64,000 nucleotides of DNA from Voacanga thouarsii (GCA_026120185.1 JANUWF010001625.1:1-64000); one strand, 5' to 3'; positions 10,855 to 22,011 are shown, counted from the stretch's first letter. Notes: generated from the letters alone by a model not told the origin. Numbers and translations: made by a program.

Positions 10855-12376
10855 TGTTAGGATTCGTAGAATCCTAAACACGGAAAACATCCATGAATCC
10901 CTTCCAAGGATCTAAGTAAACAATTAAGAAGACCTTAGGTTTATAGAATTGCCTCTCTTCGGCGTAACCGAGATCCTTCGATTCTGATTATACTGTCGTA
11001 TGTACAACCTGAACGATCACCAGACGCTGCAGTGTGCGAACGTCCTCTATAAGTACACATGGCGAACTAACTCATTGCCCTAAGAGTGCTAGCGCCTAGG
11101 GTTTGAAAGGTTTTTTTTTTTTTTTTTTTGGTAAATAGAGGCACAAAATTTTTAACAAAACCGAACTGTTGAGAAGACGGCTAGGGTTTTCTTAAAACCT
11201 ACCGAATTCCTTAGAGTCCAAATCTGATAATATCTTATCATATTTTAATTTAAATTTAAATTTAATTAAAAACTGATATGATAAGATTCTACCATTATCT
11301 CAGTAATTTAACTAATTAATTTACCGAGTCAGATTCTTATAATCTGGACATCATCCAGATACATCGAATGTGGACATATTTCCAGATTCATTGTATCTGG
11401 TAAATATTCTAGGTTCGATTAACTTAGACATATTTCTAGATTTATCGATGGCTACAAGAAAAATAACCTAACAAGTTCGCTTATTAACCCTATAGGTTCA
11501 TTTAAAACTAGTAGTGTGCCTAAATCATATTTAAATGACCTACAAGTTATAAGCGGTTTCTAGCAAAATATTATAACTATCCAGGTTAAATAAAGATCAG
11601 TAATCTCTTTGAACCAAACCACAATTTTATATTTAGTTCTTTTGTCACACAATATCTAGATTAAGCATAAGGGACGAAACATGTCATTCTTATTAAGCTT
11701 AATCAATTATTTCTTGATTTCATAGTAGACTATTCAAACAAATGATATCAATAGCTTAGATTGATATATTTGAGCATGGCCATGCATTTTAATAATCTAA
11801 CTTATCAAGGGGCCCATGGATATCTCTACCATAATTGAGAGGGACAAATTCTTTCACTATCAATCATATTCATCTCTTTGATTTATTCTATATCAAACAA
11901 TAGTCTAAATTATTATCTGGTTAAAGAGAACTTTAGACAACGTTAAAATATAGAATTTATCAAGTAGGAAACTTATGATAAATTTAGGTCGAAGGACTTT
12001 TAATATCATTACGGCTAGAAAGTACTTTTGACATGTTTCATGAAGTACTCTCACAGTGGGTCGTGTCCAATATAATGTTCTCTAATATTTATTTATGTTA
12101 TGACTTGATATGACAAATATCCATGACTAGTAAAACATAACCATCTAGTCATAAACATACTAATCTTAATTTATGATTGTTCTAATAATAATAATAATCG
12201 ATTAGGAACTGTTTTAGAATAGTCATGGTATTTATTGTTGGGTTATACTATCAAGTCACATACTTGATGACCACAAAAAAAATGCACTATTCATAGAAAC
12301 GAAACCCTCATATTATTATATAAAACATAATGACAATAGTATAAGTACAAATTGACTCTAGGGCATATCCCTAACA
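10855..12376 (-). mobile_element. Copia family A, 3' LTR
   Basis: On the minus strand it starts TGTTAGGGATATGCCCTAGAG at 12376 and ends CCTAACA at 10855, full-length (1522 bp) compared with the 1528-bp solo copy at 30298. A polypurine-like tract (CAAGTAAGAGAC on the minus strand) and copia RNase H/RT follow at 12377, so this is the 3' LTR of a copia A element inserted into copia B. The other LTR is missing, so no TSD can be confirmed. Confidence 0.88.
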
Positions 12377-13681
12377 GTCTCTTACTTGTATTAAGACTAA
12401 TTTGGCATAAGTCGTAACCCCATTGATCTAGTTTGACTATCATGTTTAGACGATGGGAGAGGCTTTGTTAGCGAATCTGGAACATTGTCATCAGTTAATA
12501 CCTTGCATACTTTGACATCTCCTCTATCAGCAATTTCTCGAATGAGATGAAAACGTCTAAGTATATGTTTGGATCTCTGAAGTGATCTTGGTTCCTTAGC
12601 TTGTGCAATGGCTCAATTGTTGTCACAATAGAGATCTACTGGGTTCACAATACTAGGAATTACACCTAGTTCTGTAATGAACTTTTTAATCCAAACTGCT
12701 TCTTTAGCTGCAGCTGAGGCAGCTACATACTCAGTTTCTGTAGTAGAATCGGCCATGGTGTCTTGCTTTGAACTTTTCCAGCTTACAGCACCTCCATTCA
12801 AACAAAATAGAAAACCTGATTACGATCTCTAATCATCTATGTCAGACTGAAAACTATCATTAGTGTAACCATTTACAACTAGCTCGCCTTCTTGTCCTTC
12901 ATAAACTAAGAACATATCTTTAGTTCTTCTTAAGTACTTCAGTATGTTCTTGACAACAGTCCAGTGTGCCTCTCTAGGATTTGACTGGAACTTACTCGTC
13001 ATGCTTAAGGCATATGATACATCAGGTCGAGTACATAACATGGCATACATGATAGACCCTATAGTGGAAGCATATGGTATCTTGTTCATGCGCTCTTTTT
13101 CATCCTTCGTAGAAGGACTTTGAGTTTTACTGAGCTTAATGCCATATGGGATTGGCAAGAATCTTCTCTTAGAGTCTTGCATACTGAACCTTTTTAGTAC
13201 CTTGTCAACGTATGCACTTTGACTTACTCCAATTAGTTTTCTAGATCTATCTCTATAGATCCTTATGCCTAGAATATAGGTAGCTTCACCTAAGTCTTTC
13301 ATTGAGAAACAATTTCCCAACCTTGTCTTTACACTTTTGTAGAGTTGGGATGTCGTTTCAAATGAGTAAGATGTCATTAACATAAAGTACCAAAAAGACT
13401 ATAGCATTCCCACTTGTTTTCTTATAGACACAAGGCTCATCTTCATTTTTGATAAAGTTAAATTCTTTAATTACTTCATCAAAACGAAGATTCTAGCTTC
13501 GAGATGCTTGCTTCAATCCATAAATGGATCTTTGAAGCTTGCACACTTTATTAGAATTCAAAGGATCATCAAAACCCTCAGGTTATGTCATGTACACATC
13601 CTCGAGTAAGTTTCCATTGAGAAACGCGGTTTTGACATCTATTTTCCAAATCTCATAATCATAATATGCTACTATGGCAAG
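12377..13681 (-). pseudogene. Copia family A RT and RNase H (truncated)
   Basis: Minus strand. 12613-12801 encodes RNase H (AVSWKSSKQDTMADSTTETEY, then LYCDNN). 12829-13383 is a long RT/RNase H frame with FSMKDLGEATYILGI, a SQSAYVDKVL block, YASTIGSIMYAMLCTRPDVSYAL and YLRRTKDMFLVY. 13400-13680 continues to the RT front, with KIDVKTAFLNGNL, QPEGF-like and KLQRSIYGLKQASR segments and the VNDILLI active-site region (first D of Y-x-D-D changed). Frameshifts and stops separate the blocks. At 13682 the sequence switches abruptly to the copia B LTR, so integrase, gag and the 5' LTR are deleted. Confidence 0.87.
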
Positions 13682-14289
13682 AAGAATGAGTGGTCTCAAT
13701 GTTCTTAATTTTTTGCTATTTGATTAGCAATATCAAGAACAAAGGCAGAGAGAAGAAGTCACGAGAGAGATAGAGAGAGCAAAAAAAAAAAAAAAAAAAA
13801 CCAAATGGCTTGTTCTTTTCTTTCATAGAGACGTGAGTCTCTCTTGCAATATCCATGGTATCGAATATCTGATAACAATATCCCCGGGGATATGACATTT
13901 CAAATACTCGGATGTTATCAACAGAGTAAGTTTGTCTTAGCCTTAAACTCTTCTGAACCATATCTGGAAAAACCTTATGGTCCAGGCTATTGGGCCAAAA
14001 TAATATTTATTATTTTTCTTGGACCTAAGAAGTCCAAAATAATAAACATTAATTATTTATTTCCTGGGCTTATAGAAATATCCCAATAAATAATTAAACA
14101 AGCATTTTTCCATCTATTTGAAGCCCAAGTTAATTTTCTAATTATTCAAACTGGACCTTGGCCCTAAATAATTAAATAACCAATTAAACCAGATAATAAA
14201 TTTCTTTCAACTTCTTTTCATTTATTTTTATTTCAGTCCAATAATAAATTAGACTTACTGAATAAAATAAAATCCTCTTTAACTGTGAC
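13682..14289 (-). mobile_element. Copia family B LTR, left piece of right-hand copy
   Basis: Matches 4467-5125 of the other copia B LTR (GTGGTCTCAATGTTCTTAATT onward). The first ~330 bases of that LTR end are missing because of the junction with copia A RT. The copy is interrupted at 14290 by the Tekay-like element; the last five bases, GTGAC, are one TSD. It resumes at 28302. A poly-A tract lies near 13783-13800. Confidence 0.85.
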
Positions 14290-14543
14290 TGTGAAACCCC
14301 AGTCAAAACCAACCTTAGAGTGAGGGAGTTGGGATGCATTTCATAATTTATTGCATGTTTAAATATATTTTTAAATGATTTTCTATGCTTTGGATTTGAG
14401 TTTTATTGTCTCGAAGGCTTGATTGAGAGTACTGCTAGAGAAGGGCAAAATAGTAATTTTTTCTTGAGGTGGAAAAAGGGAGACAACTTGAGGATTGAAT
14501 AAGATTTTTTTTTTTTTTTTTTGAGGAAAAATAAGAACAAGAG

Positions 14544-14613
14544 TTGTTGTGGTTTAGTGGTTAGAGCCTTAGAATTAATTCTTAAGGTCTTGGGTTCAAA
14601 TTCCATCATAGGA
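14544..14613 (+). ncRNA. tRNA-like module with Pol III A and B boxes (5' LTR)
   Basis: Box A TGGTTTAGTGGT (14550-14561) and box B GGTTCAAATTCC (14593-14604) are 43 bases apart, the spacing of a tRNA gene. A D-arm (GTTT/GAGC), an anticodon-like hairpin (CCTTAG ... TTAAGG) and a T-arm (TGGG/TCCA around TTCAAAT) can be drawn. The acceptor ends do not pair, so this is a tRNA-derived sequence or SINE head, not a functional tRNA. The same module is in all four complete LTR copies of this family. Confidence 0.7.
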
Positions 14614-16214
14614 GCTTTAACTTGTTAAATTTTCTTTTTTGCTTGGGAAGTATCATTTTCGGCCTTAGTGGTGTTTGGAGTAGGGTAGAGATGTTGTCCT
14701 ATGAGAGGCATGATAGGAGTCTTCAAATCATACTCATTTGTTCTACACAAAATTCCTAAGAGGAATTCATTTCCTCTTGATCCTTAATTTTCCTATTCCT
14801 CAATTCATTAATTTATTCAAATTGTTCTAGCCAATTTCTTTCCAGAAATTCCAGTGAAGTGCTGTGGCTTTGTAGAATCAAAATGTCTTAATGGAAGACA
14901 TTTTATGGTCTGAAAATGTGAAGGAGATGTGAAAGATTCCAAGGGGATAAATCCCTTTAGTGAACATTCTAAAAATTCATTCTAGCTAGGTTCATCTTCC
15001 TTCTCGTAATGAACTAAAATTTTCCAGCTTCTTGTGCCTTCAAGTTGTCGAAACTCTTAGCAAATATTCCCTTCTTAATGCTGCCAGAAAAATGGCCTTT
15101 TGGATCAGCTTGCAACCAGAATTTCTCTGACCATTTTCGGACTGCACAAAGTTGGTGCAAAACCAGAAAAATCCCTGGGCAAATCACAGCTTTGGAGGTC
15201 CGAAACCAAGCTGTTTTCTTCCAGTTTTTGTTCAGCACCATAGCCATGTATTTCTTCCATGAAGAAGGGTGGAACCAACCTTGAAAACCCCTAAAAATCC
15301 CCATCAAACTCCCTGCAAACCGGCTAGAAAAGGGCAGCAGAAAACTGCCCAGAAAATTCCAGCAAGCAACGAAATTCTGTGCATGAATTTTCCATAGCTG
15401 AAACTCCATCCTTCTTCTGCACAAACCACCCTTAAACCTTCAATAACTGAGCTCCATTATCCCCCTCAACCTTTTGCACGAAAATCCAGTCATGGCTACC
15501 TAAAAGATTTCCAAAAAAAAATTCTGCAATCATGCCTTAATTTGGATACCAAAATTCCAGCCACCATGATTTAACAACTTTCCATAAAATATACCCCAAA
15601 CAACGAGACCTTCCCTTCACCATTACACTTAGTATTTTCGGCCACCTTAAGCCTTTCTCAACCAGCATTCATCTAGCTAAAATATTGCCCAGCAATTCAA
15701 CCATGGTAGACTTCCAAAAGCTCTCCCATAATCAAAGGTATTCTTGAATATTTAGTTTTCAAATTTACTTCCTAAAAATATTCTTCAAGGATTCCAACAA
15801 CTAGCTTTTCCTTTTCCCTTGCAAACCAGAGAATTATCTCCCGAAGCCCAACAGAAATTTGGCCAGCCCTAATATCTTCAGAATTTCGACAGCCTCCATC
15901 CAAAAACTCCCTATTCCCTTCAACCTTTAAGAACACACACAACACCAAGAACACCTACTTCTTCCTTTCACCTAATATCTATCCAAATCACTTCAAACTA
16001 CTTCTAAAAACTCCAGAATTCATCTACTCACTGCCATGAATCCATCAACACCATTCTTAACATCAAACTCCGAAATCCAACTTGCTAGTTTGGATAAAAA
16101 ACTAGAAATTTTGTGAAGGCTCAAGAACACCATCAAGGTAGGTTTGTTCTAACAACTACATCTTCCCTAATCGTGATCTCTAATGAATATATATATGAAT
16201 AAACCCACTAGTGG

Positions 16215-16233
16215 TCTCTCTCTCTCTCTCTCT
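16215..16233 (+). repeat. (CT)n microsatellite in 5' LTR
   Basis: 19 bases of CT repeat just downstream of a TATA-like AT run. Its counterpart in the 3' LTR is 37 bases and in the solo LTRs 66 and 47 bases. Confidence 0.95.
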
Positions 16234-17987
16234 TGACCGAATCTCCCTCCTTCGTGCTTCCTTCACCCTCTTTCGTCCAATTTAGACATCTAGGAGTTGA
16301 GACTTATTCAAAACTCCTTCAAGGGAATTAATCAAGCAAGTAAGCTTTATTTTAACCCTTCTTTTAATTCTAGATTTATGTATCTAGGATGATATTGATA
16401 GAAGGTGGATTGTGGATAGGATTTGAATATGTATTGTTGAGATTGACGCATGAATATATGTATGAATATGAAGGAGATGAGATTTATGCATGGATGGATT
16501 ATCTTGGTTGATTGTATGATGATTTGAGGTTTAATGCATGCCTCCATGATTAAGTATGCTAGAGATTATGTCACCTTTGGTGAATAGGATTTATATTCAT
16601 GTTGGATTGTTGAAGCCATGATCATATTTATGCTAGTAGGGGTTAGATCATGTCTTGATAAATTGAGATCTATACTTGTATGCATGATTTGGATGATTTG
16701 ATGAATTGAAGGATTGTATATGTTCATGATTGTGAGTAGCCATGGAAATATGATCATGATCTAGTTGTCCTTAAGCTAATTTTTATTTCATGAATAAAAA
16801 GTTTAATAATATGATTTTGCTAGTAATTTCGGAAAAAACCCTAGGAGAGGTGGATTTGGATTATTATATATATAAATGATATTTTAGTCAAATAAATAAT
16901 AATTTTGATAGAAAAATAAAATATATCGATACTATATAAAAATAATGAAACCAACTAAAGCCTTTTTTTTATAAAATAATCATAATTAGTGAAATACTTA
17001 TTATTAAAATTTAATTATTATCTTTTAATCAAAACCTATTAAAACTTATTTATTATTTTCCAAGCAAGGCTCATTAAAATTCATTTTCAACTAACTTTAG
17101 TTATCATTTATTTTCTAACAGCTAAATTATTAATAAATCATTATTTTTCCTAAAAACCACCTAAGACTTTTGCATCAAATAAACTCTAAATTTTCTTAGC
17201 AATATTTAAACCTTTAACTTATTTGTACTTATTTCCCAAAACATTAATTATTTTAAATATCAAATTATCCTTAGCTTATAAACCTATTTACTTATTGTTT
17301 GGCCTTAAAGCTTGGGACACTAGGATCATGATAGTAGTAAGTTGAGTTGTTTAAATTGAGAGAGTGAATTTTGGATTGAGTTTGATTGTGGTTAGTATTT
17401 GCCCATGCGGAGTTAGGTCAGCAGTTGGAGACCTTTTTATTGTGAGCAAGAATCAGGTAAGCTCCTGCATAAAACCTTATTGATGAAAAGTGTTTAATTA
17501 TGGCAAGCCAAATATAGAGTGCATGGACACTCGTCTTTGTAAAGGCAATTGAGGATTGTCTCCTATCTTATTTCCGTCAAACAAATTATTTGAAAACCAA
17601 TAAGCAGATTTATTCAAGCTCAAAACTCTTTCTAAAACTAATTTTGACAAAGACTTTGGAAACCCTTAATTGCAATGTTCAAGTGGAACTATGTTTTGTT
17701 CTTTTTTTTTTTTTCCCCAAGTGAGATATGTTACATTCAGTACTCAATAAGGGTGGACTACTGGGCTAGTCTTTGAGGGGTTAGGGTAAGTCTCTTCGTA
17801 GGTGGCCACCTCTGAGGGGTGAGTCCTTTTCGGATAAGACGACAGTCCAGTAAGTCGTGCCGGTCCGAGCTAGTAGTGTTCTTTTCCAGTCAAGTGATTG
17901 TGTTTTGCCGGAATGGACACCCGGTTGTTGTTTGAGTATAGAGAAGGAGAAGTATCTTGCCCAATAGGGTGATCACCTACTTTTGTC

Positions 17988-18050
17988 AGACTGTACAAAG
18001 TGTGGCACTCTGACAGGCGGTATGCACAAAGTGTGGCATGCTGACCATCC
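17988..18050 (+). repeat. Duplicated ACAAAGTGTGGCA motif in 5' LTR
   Basis: Two adjacent ~30-base units, each CTGTACAAAGTGTGGCAC-like followed by TCTGAC or GCTGACC. The 3' LTR and the minus-strand solo LTR at 58996 also have two units; the plus-strand solo LTR at 54310 has one. Confidence 0.75.
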
Positions 18051-18593
18051 GGTTATGGGGCCCCACGTGTGGTAACCCGTAATCCTTTCTTTTGAGTGGT
18101 TGATTTTATAAATTATGTATGGCTGGAAATGCCAAAAAGCCACTCTTGTTTTTTACTGATGTTTATTGCTTGCCAGTGAACTCTTATAAAGGATTTTATA
18201 CTTTGCATTCACGAACTGTTTTCACTGAACACCCAAAGCACACACAGACTTACTGAGATTTCTGTCTCACCACCATTTTGCCATGATTTCAAGTCGATCC
18301 TGCTGTGGGGATGAGTAGCTAGATTATACCTGCTTCGAAAGATTTTCTGATGATTTATTTTTGTGTAATGTTTTGGAGAGATGAGAGTGGATAAATTTTA
18401 TTACGGATTTTTTTTTGGTATTTTGGGATTTATTCTTGGATTGATATTCATTTTGGTATGTAATAAATTTTAAGTTCAAGTATCATTTATATTCCGCTAT
18501 TTCATTTGTGTGACCTAGTTATAAAGACCCCTTGTCCTTTGGACAGGGCGACATCCCCGGTCCTGGCCGGCTTAGGTAGCGGGGTGTTACAAG

Positions 18594-18611
18594 TGGTATC
18601 AAAGATTAGGT
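18594..18611 (+). promoter_or_regulatory. Primer binding site, initiator tRNA-Met type
   Basis: TGGTATCAAAGATTAGG starts two bases after the LTR end. The plant initiator-Met site begins TGGTATCAGAGC; the first eight bases are identical and the next ones have drifted. This is where minus-strand DNA synthesis would be primed. Confidence 0.85.
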
Positions 18612-18688
18612 TTAGGCAATTATTGATAGTATTATGCTATTTCTTTAAGTCTAAATCTTTATCTAACCTATCTTGTTGATGCTGTAGG

Positions 18689-19189
18689 ATGGTCAGATTG
18701 CTTAGGACAGGAAGGAAAGTGCAGCAGTGGCACCCGCCTATCCCTCTAGACCCGGAGGACCTTCCAGTTCCCCAGCCTGCCCCTCAGCCTGTTATCCCCA
18801 TGGAGGATAACAGTGATGATGTGGTTATCCCTATGGAGCATAACAGTGATGATGAGATTAACCCTATGGGGGATAGCAGTGATGACGAGGTCCAGATCAT
18901 GGAGCCACCCCCAATTCTGGTGATTGACATAAGCTCGGATAGTGAGAATGAGGTGATGATAGTGGAGCCTGAACCCCACCTTCCTAATCCCGAGGTGGAC
19001 TTAGCAGCAGATAGCGATGACCCAGGGGAGATAGACTATGAGCCTCCGTCTAGGCCTTCTTTCCTTCCTTCTTCCAGTCGAGTGGAGCCCAGGGAAAGTT
19101 CTAGGCACCCTGGAAAGGAGCTAATAAGGGGATTTGCTAGTGGGGATGGGGTAGAATTTTTCCAAGAACTCTGGGGGATGGTTGTATGA
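18689..19189 (+). CDS. Accessory acidic ORF between PBS and gag, unknown function
   Basis: Open frame of 166 residues starting 98 bases after the LTR, with no stop although gag and pol of the same element are riddled with them. The N-terminus is short and basic (residues 1-10). Residues 18-35 are proline-rich (DPEDLPVPQPAPQP). Three 11-residue repeats follow at 35-67 (VIPMEDNSDDV type), encoded by three 33-bp tandem DNA repeats at 18791-18889. Residues 76-88 read ILVIDISSDSENE, a hydrophobic core followed by an acidic/serine run that resembles a SUMO-interacting motif; EVMIVEPE at 88-95 is a weaker second one. More acidic sequence follows, then a Ser/Arg segment (126-142) and a C-terminus with FFQELWGMVV. 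No fold or family is recognised. It could be an accessory retroelement protein; the frame could also be open by chance or by sequence bias. Host interaction is inference. Confidence 0.55.
   Translation: MVRLLRTGRKVQQWHPPIPLDPEDLPVPQPAPQPVIPMEDNSDDVVIPMEHNSDDEINPMGDSSDDEVQIMEPPPILVIDISSDSENEVMIVEPEPHLPNPEVDLAADSDDPGEIDYEPPSRPSFLPSSSRVEPRESSRHPGKELIRGFASGDGVEFFQELWGMVV
18791..18889 (+). repeat. Three 33-bp tandem repeats inside the accessory ORF
   Basis: Units at 18791, 18824 and 18857 each encode a (V/I)-(I/N)-P-M-(E/G)-x-(N/S)-S-D-D-x block. In-phase duplication keeps the frame open. Confidence 0.9.
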
Positions 19190-19474
19190 GGCTGATGATG
19201 ATGGTTCTGATGAGGACTAGAGGACTAGGAGTTCTTTTGATTTGGATATTTATTTGTTTACTGTTTTTTTCGAGAACTTTTATGACAAAATTTTTTAATT
19301 CTGCTTTCTATCAAATTTCGAATTTATACAAGTCCATTTTTGAAAGAGAATTTATTCCTTAGCTAAAATTTGCATCCACTTTCTATTTACATCTATTTGA
19401 CTATACATGCAAGTACAACTAAAATGATTTGACCCTTTAAATGCATACACTTATCATCTGGGGTGTGGCTGAGA

Positions 19475-20677
19475 ATGGCACCCAAGCGTTGTGCAGCTAC
19501 AGCAGGTGGAAGAGTTCCGGAAGTCGATCAAGTGGCACCGGAAGTAGAAATAGCTCAGATGTAAGCACCCAGCCGGGGTGAAGGGAATGGTCCGGATATG
19601 GGATCGAGGTCTAAAGTTCCACTTGATGTGACCATGGGCCAGGCATTCAGCAAGATGGCCGAGATTTTGTAGTCAATGACCGAGCGACGAAACCCAAAGG
19701 GTGAAGATGAGGCCTTAGAGAGGTTCCTGAAGTTTCAGCCGCCCGTCTTCTTGGGCGAAGCAGAACAGGATCAAAAGGCGGTGCAGTGGGTTGAACTGTT
19801 GGAGGACATATTCGCGACACTCCAGTACACCGAGGAATGGATGGTTAAGTTTGCAGCTTTCCAATTGAGAGGACCAGCTCAAGTGTGGTGGCAGTGGGTC
19901 CAAAACGACTGGGAGATGGACGAGTAGGAATGGATGTGGTCCAACTTCGTGGAAGCCTTCAGGGCGGAGTACATTCCACAGTGGATTGTGGAGAAGCGAG
20001 AGGACGAATTCCAGAATCTGAGATAGGGAAGCATGTCGGTAGCCTAGTACGCGGCCCGGTTCACTCAATTGTCCAAGTACTGCAAGCGATTGGTGGACAC
20101 CGAGTAAAATAGGACGAGGCAATTCGTCAAGGGGCTGAGACCGGAGTTGAGGAGAGCATTGGCACCTACCCCGTCGACAACCTATTTGGGGGCTGTAGAC
20201 GCAGCTACTCGGACGAAAAATAAGGATCGCAGCAGGATGACAATAAAACCTTTCCAGCTGCCGAGACAGCCGCAAGGACAATTCCCGAGATCGCAACCCC
20301 AAAAGCGCCCCGCCAACCACCAATGGCAAAACCAGAGGAAGCAAGCCCAGACAGCACCGAGTGGACCTGCCCCGAATCTCCCATCATGTAGGCAGTGTGG
20401 AAGGAAAGGCCACACCAAGAGGAATTGTTGGTCTAAGGGTGGTGAGAGAAAGTGCTATCATTGTGGCGACCCGAACCACCTGAGGAACACCTGCCCCAAA
20501 TTGCACCGAGTCGGGCAAGGAAACCCGGCTCAGAACCCGGGGCCTAACCGAGCTGACCCTACGAGAGCATCCGGGAGTGGAGTGCCAAAGTCGCAAATGA
20601 AGGCCAAGGTGTTCGCTTTCAACAGAGAGGAAGTCGGGTCCGATGCAGCGATGGTGGAAGGTACATTCACTATTTAA
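19475..20677 (+). pseudogene. Gag of the Tekay/Del-like element, six internal stops
   Basis: Frame starting MAPKR at 19475 and running in one phase to the stop at 20675. In-frame stops occur at 19562, 19670, 19925, 20024, 20045 and 20105. The retrotransposon gag core lies at about 19720-20140 (a PPVFLGEAEQ segment, then FAAFQLRGPAQVWWQ, YIPQWIVEKREDEF and FVKGLRPELRRAL). A basic Gln/Pro-rich linker follows. Two CCHC zinc knuckles follow: C-RQ-C-GRKG-H-TKRN-C at 20387-20428 and C-YH-C-GDPN-H-LRNT-C at 20453-20494, both of CX2CX4HX4C spacing. These bind genomic RNA in the particle. The stops make the gene non-functional, yet no frameshift was needed to follow the frame. Confidence 0.9.
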
Positions 20678-21064
20678 GGACGTTCCGTTAATGCTTTGAT
20701 TGATCTTGGCTCTACTCATTCCTATATAAACAAGTTGTGTGCATGTCATTTGGGTTGGGATGGAGTGGAGCTACCTTTCATTTTAGAGGTAAGCACACCT
20801 CTGGGAAAAATGGTGCAAGCGGATCGGTATGTAAAGGAGTGTAAAGTTAATGTGGGAAGAGAAAGTTTGGAAGGGGATTTGATAGTGTTAGACATTGAGA
20901 ATTATGACTTGATCTTGGGAATGGACTGGTTAGCCAAGCATGGGGCTAGGGTAGACTATAAAAATAAGACAGTCCAGTTCGTTAGGCCAGGATGTGATGT
21001 ATTGGAATTTAATGGCAAGAGGGATAAAGAATGTAAGTATTTGATTACGGGGGCTAAATCCTAG
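20678..21064 (+). pseudogene. Aspartic protease of the Tekay/Del-like element
   Basis: Continues the gag frame after the stop at 20675. The active-site motif is D-L-G-S-T-H at 20702-20719; in the family the second position is usually Pro, so Leu here may be damage. The flap/second half includes DLIVLDIENYDLILGMDWLAKHGARVDY (20875-20955), a conserved gypsy protease hallmark ending in GMDWL. A stop at 21062 separates it from RT. Role in the family: cleaves Gag-Pol during particle maturation. Confidence 0.88.
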
Positions 21065-22011
21065 AAATTGTTAAAGCAAGGGTGTCAAGGGTACCTGGCT
21101 TACGTGATAAACAAGTCGAAGGACCAGTGCACTTTGGAAGACACGGAAGTAGTGAAGGATTTTCCCGATGTGTTTCCGGTGGAGCTTGATTCTCTACCCC
21201 CTAGCCGAGACGTGGAATTCACCATCGACTTAGTTCCAGGAGCGGAACCAGTATCGCGGACTCCATACCAGACGGCTCCAGCAGAGTTGAAAGTGTTGAA
21301 AGAGCAGTTGGAGGAGTTAGCGAGTTAAGGCTATATCAGGCTGAGCACGTCGCCTGGGGAGTGCCTGTGCTATTTGTAAAGAAGAAGGACGGAACTCTGA
21401 GGCTATGCATTGACTACCGAGGGTTGAACAACTTGACGATCAAGAACAAATATCCCCTACCGTTGATTGACAAACTATTTGACTAGTTGCAAGGATCCAG
21501 TTGCTACTCTAAGTTGGATCTAAGGCAAGGGTACTACCAGGTGCGGATAAGAGAGGATGATATTCCCAAGATAGCCTTCAACACCAGATATGGACACTAT
21601 GAGTTTATGGTGACTAACGCTCCAGTAGTATTCATGGACCTAATGCATCGAGTATTCTAACCTTATCTGGATAAGTTCGTGGTGGTCTTCATCGACGACA
21701 TTCTGATCTACTCCAAGAGTCCGGAGGAGCATGCAGAGCATCTGAAGCTCGTACTGGAGAAGCATCGGGAGCACAAGTTGTACGCTAAGTTCAGCAAGTG
21801 TGAATTTTAGATAGACAGTGTGGCATTCCTTGGCCATGTAGTGACCAATGAGGGAATCAAGGTGGACCCGGTAAAGGTTGAAGCGGTATCGGACTGGAAG
21901 CAGCCGGAGAGTATCACTGAGATCCAGAGTTTCTTGGGACTGGCTGGTTACTATCGAAGATTTATCAAGGGATTTTCGACACTTGCATCGCTAATGACCC
22001 GATTATTATGA
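21065..22011 (+). pseudogene. Reverse transcriptase of the Tekay/Del-like element
   Basis: Begins with the linker [24 protein letters not shown] (21160-21232), then RT proper. A stop at 21326 coincides with a one-base loss near 21352, after which [18 protein letters not shown] is read in another frame (21378-21428). Next come [14 protein letters not shown] (21511-21550), the catalytic FIDD box at 21688-21699, and [20 protein letters not shown] with [16 protein letters not shown] (21826-21978). Further stops are at 21484, 21658, 21808 and 22009. The two aspartates of FIDD are intact. Length and motif order match a normal gypsy RT. Confidence 0.92.

Larger units (their letters stand above)
14290..18591 (+). 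repeat. 5' LTR of the Tekay/Del-like element
   Basis: 4302 bp, TGTGAAACCCC ... GGGGTGTTACA. Contents in order: poly-T tract (14506-14522), tRNA-like module (14544-14613), a possible TATA-like region ATATATATATGAATAAA near 16184-16200, a CT microsatellite (16215-16233), and a duplicated ACAAAGTGTGGCA motif (17988-18050). It lacks about 26 bases near 15392 that the 3' LTR has near 25052. Short frames inside it (for example 15045-15284) are present at the same place in the other LTRs but with different breaks and are not convincing genes. Confidence 0.93.

Noticed and set aside
14544..14613. Functional tRNA gene
   Set aside because: The acceptor ends do not pair and the same sequence recurs inside every complete LTR copy, so it is an LTR module, not a cellular tRNA gene.
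15014..15424. 136-residue minus-strand and 79-residue plus-strand frames in the 5' LTR as genes
   Set aside because: The plus frame recurs shortened at 24741-24935 and altered at 55160-55495, but these are the same LTR segment with different breaks; no codon-level conservation could be shown.
19715..20749. Long minus-strand frames opposite gag (209, 121, 78 residues)
   Set aside because: Antisense shadows of the GC-richer gag region; the plus strand has clear gag core and two CCHC knuckles.
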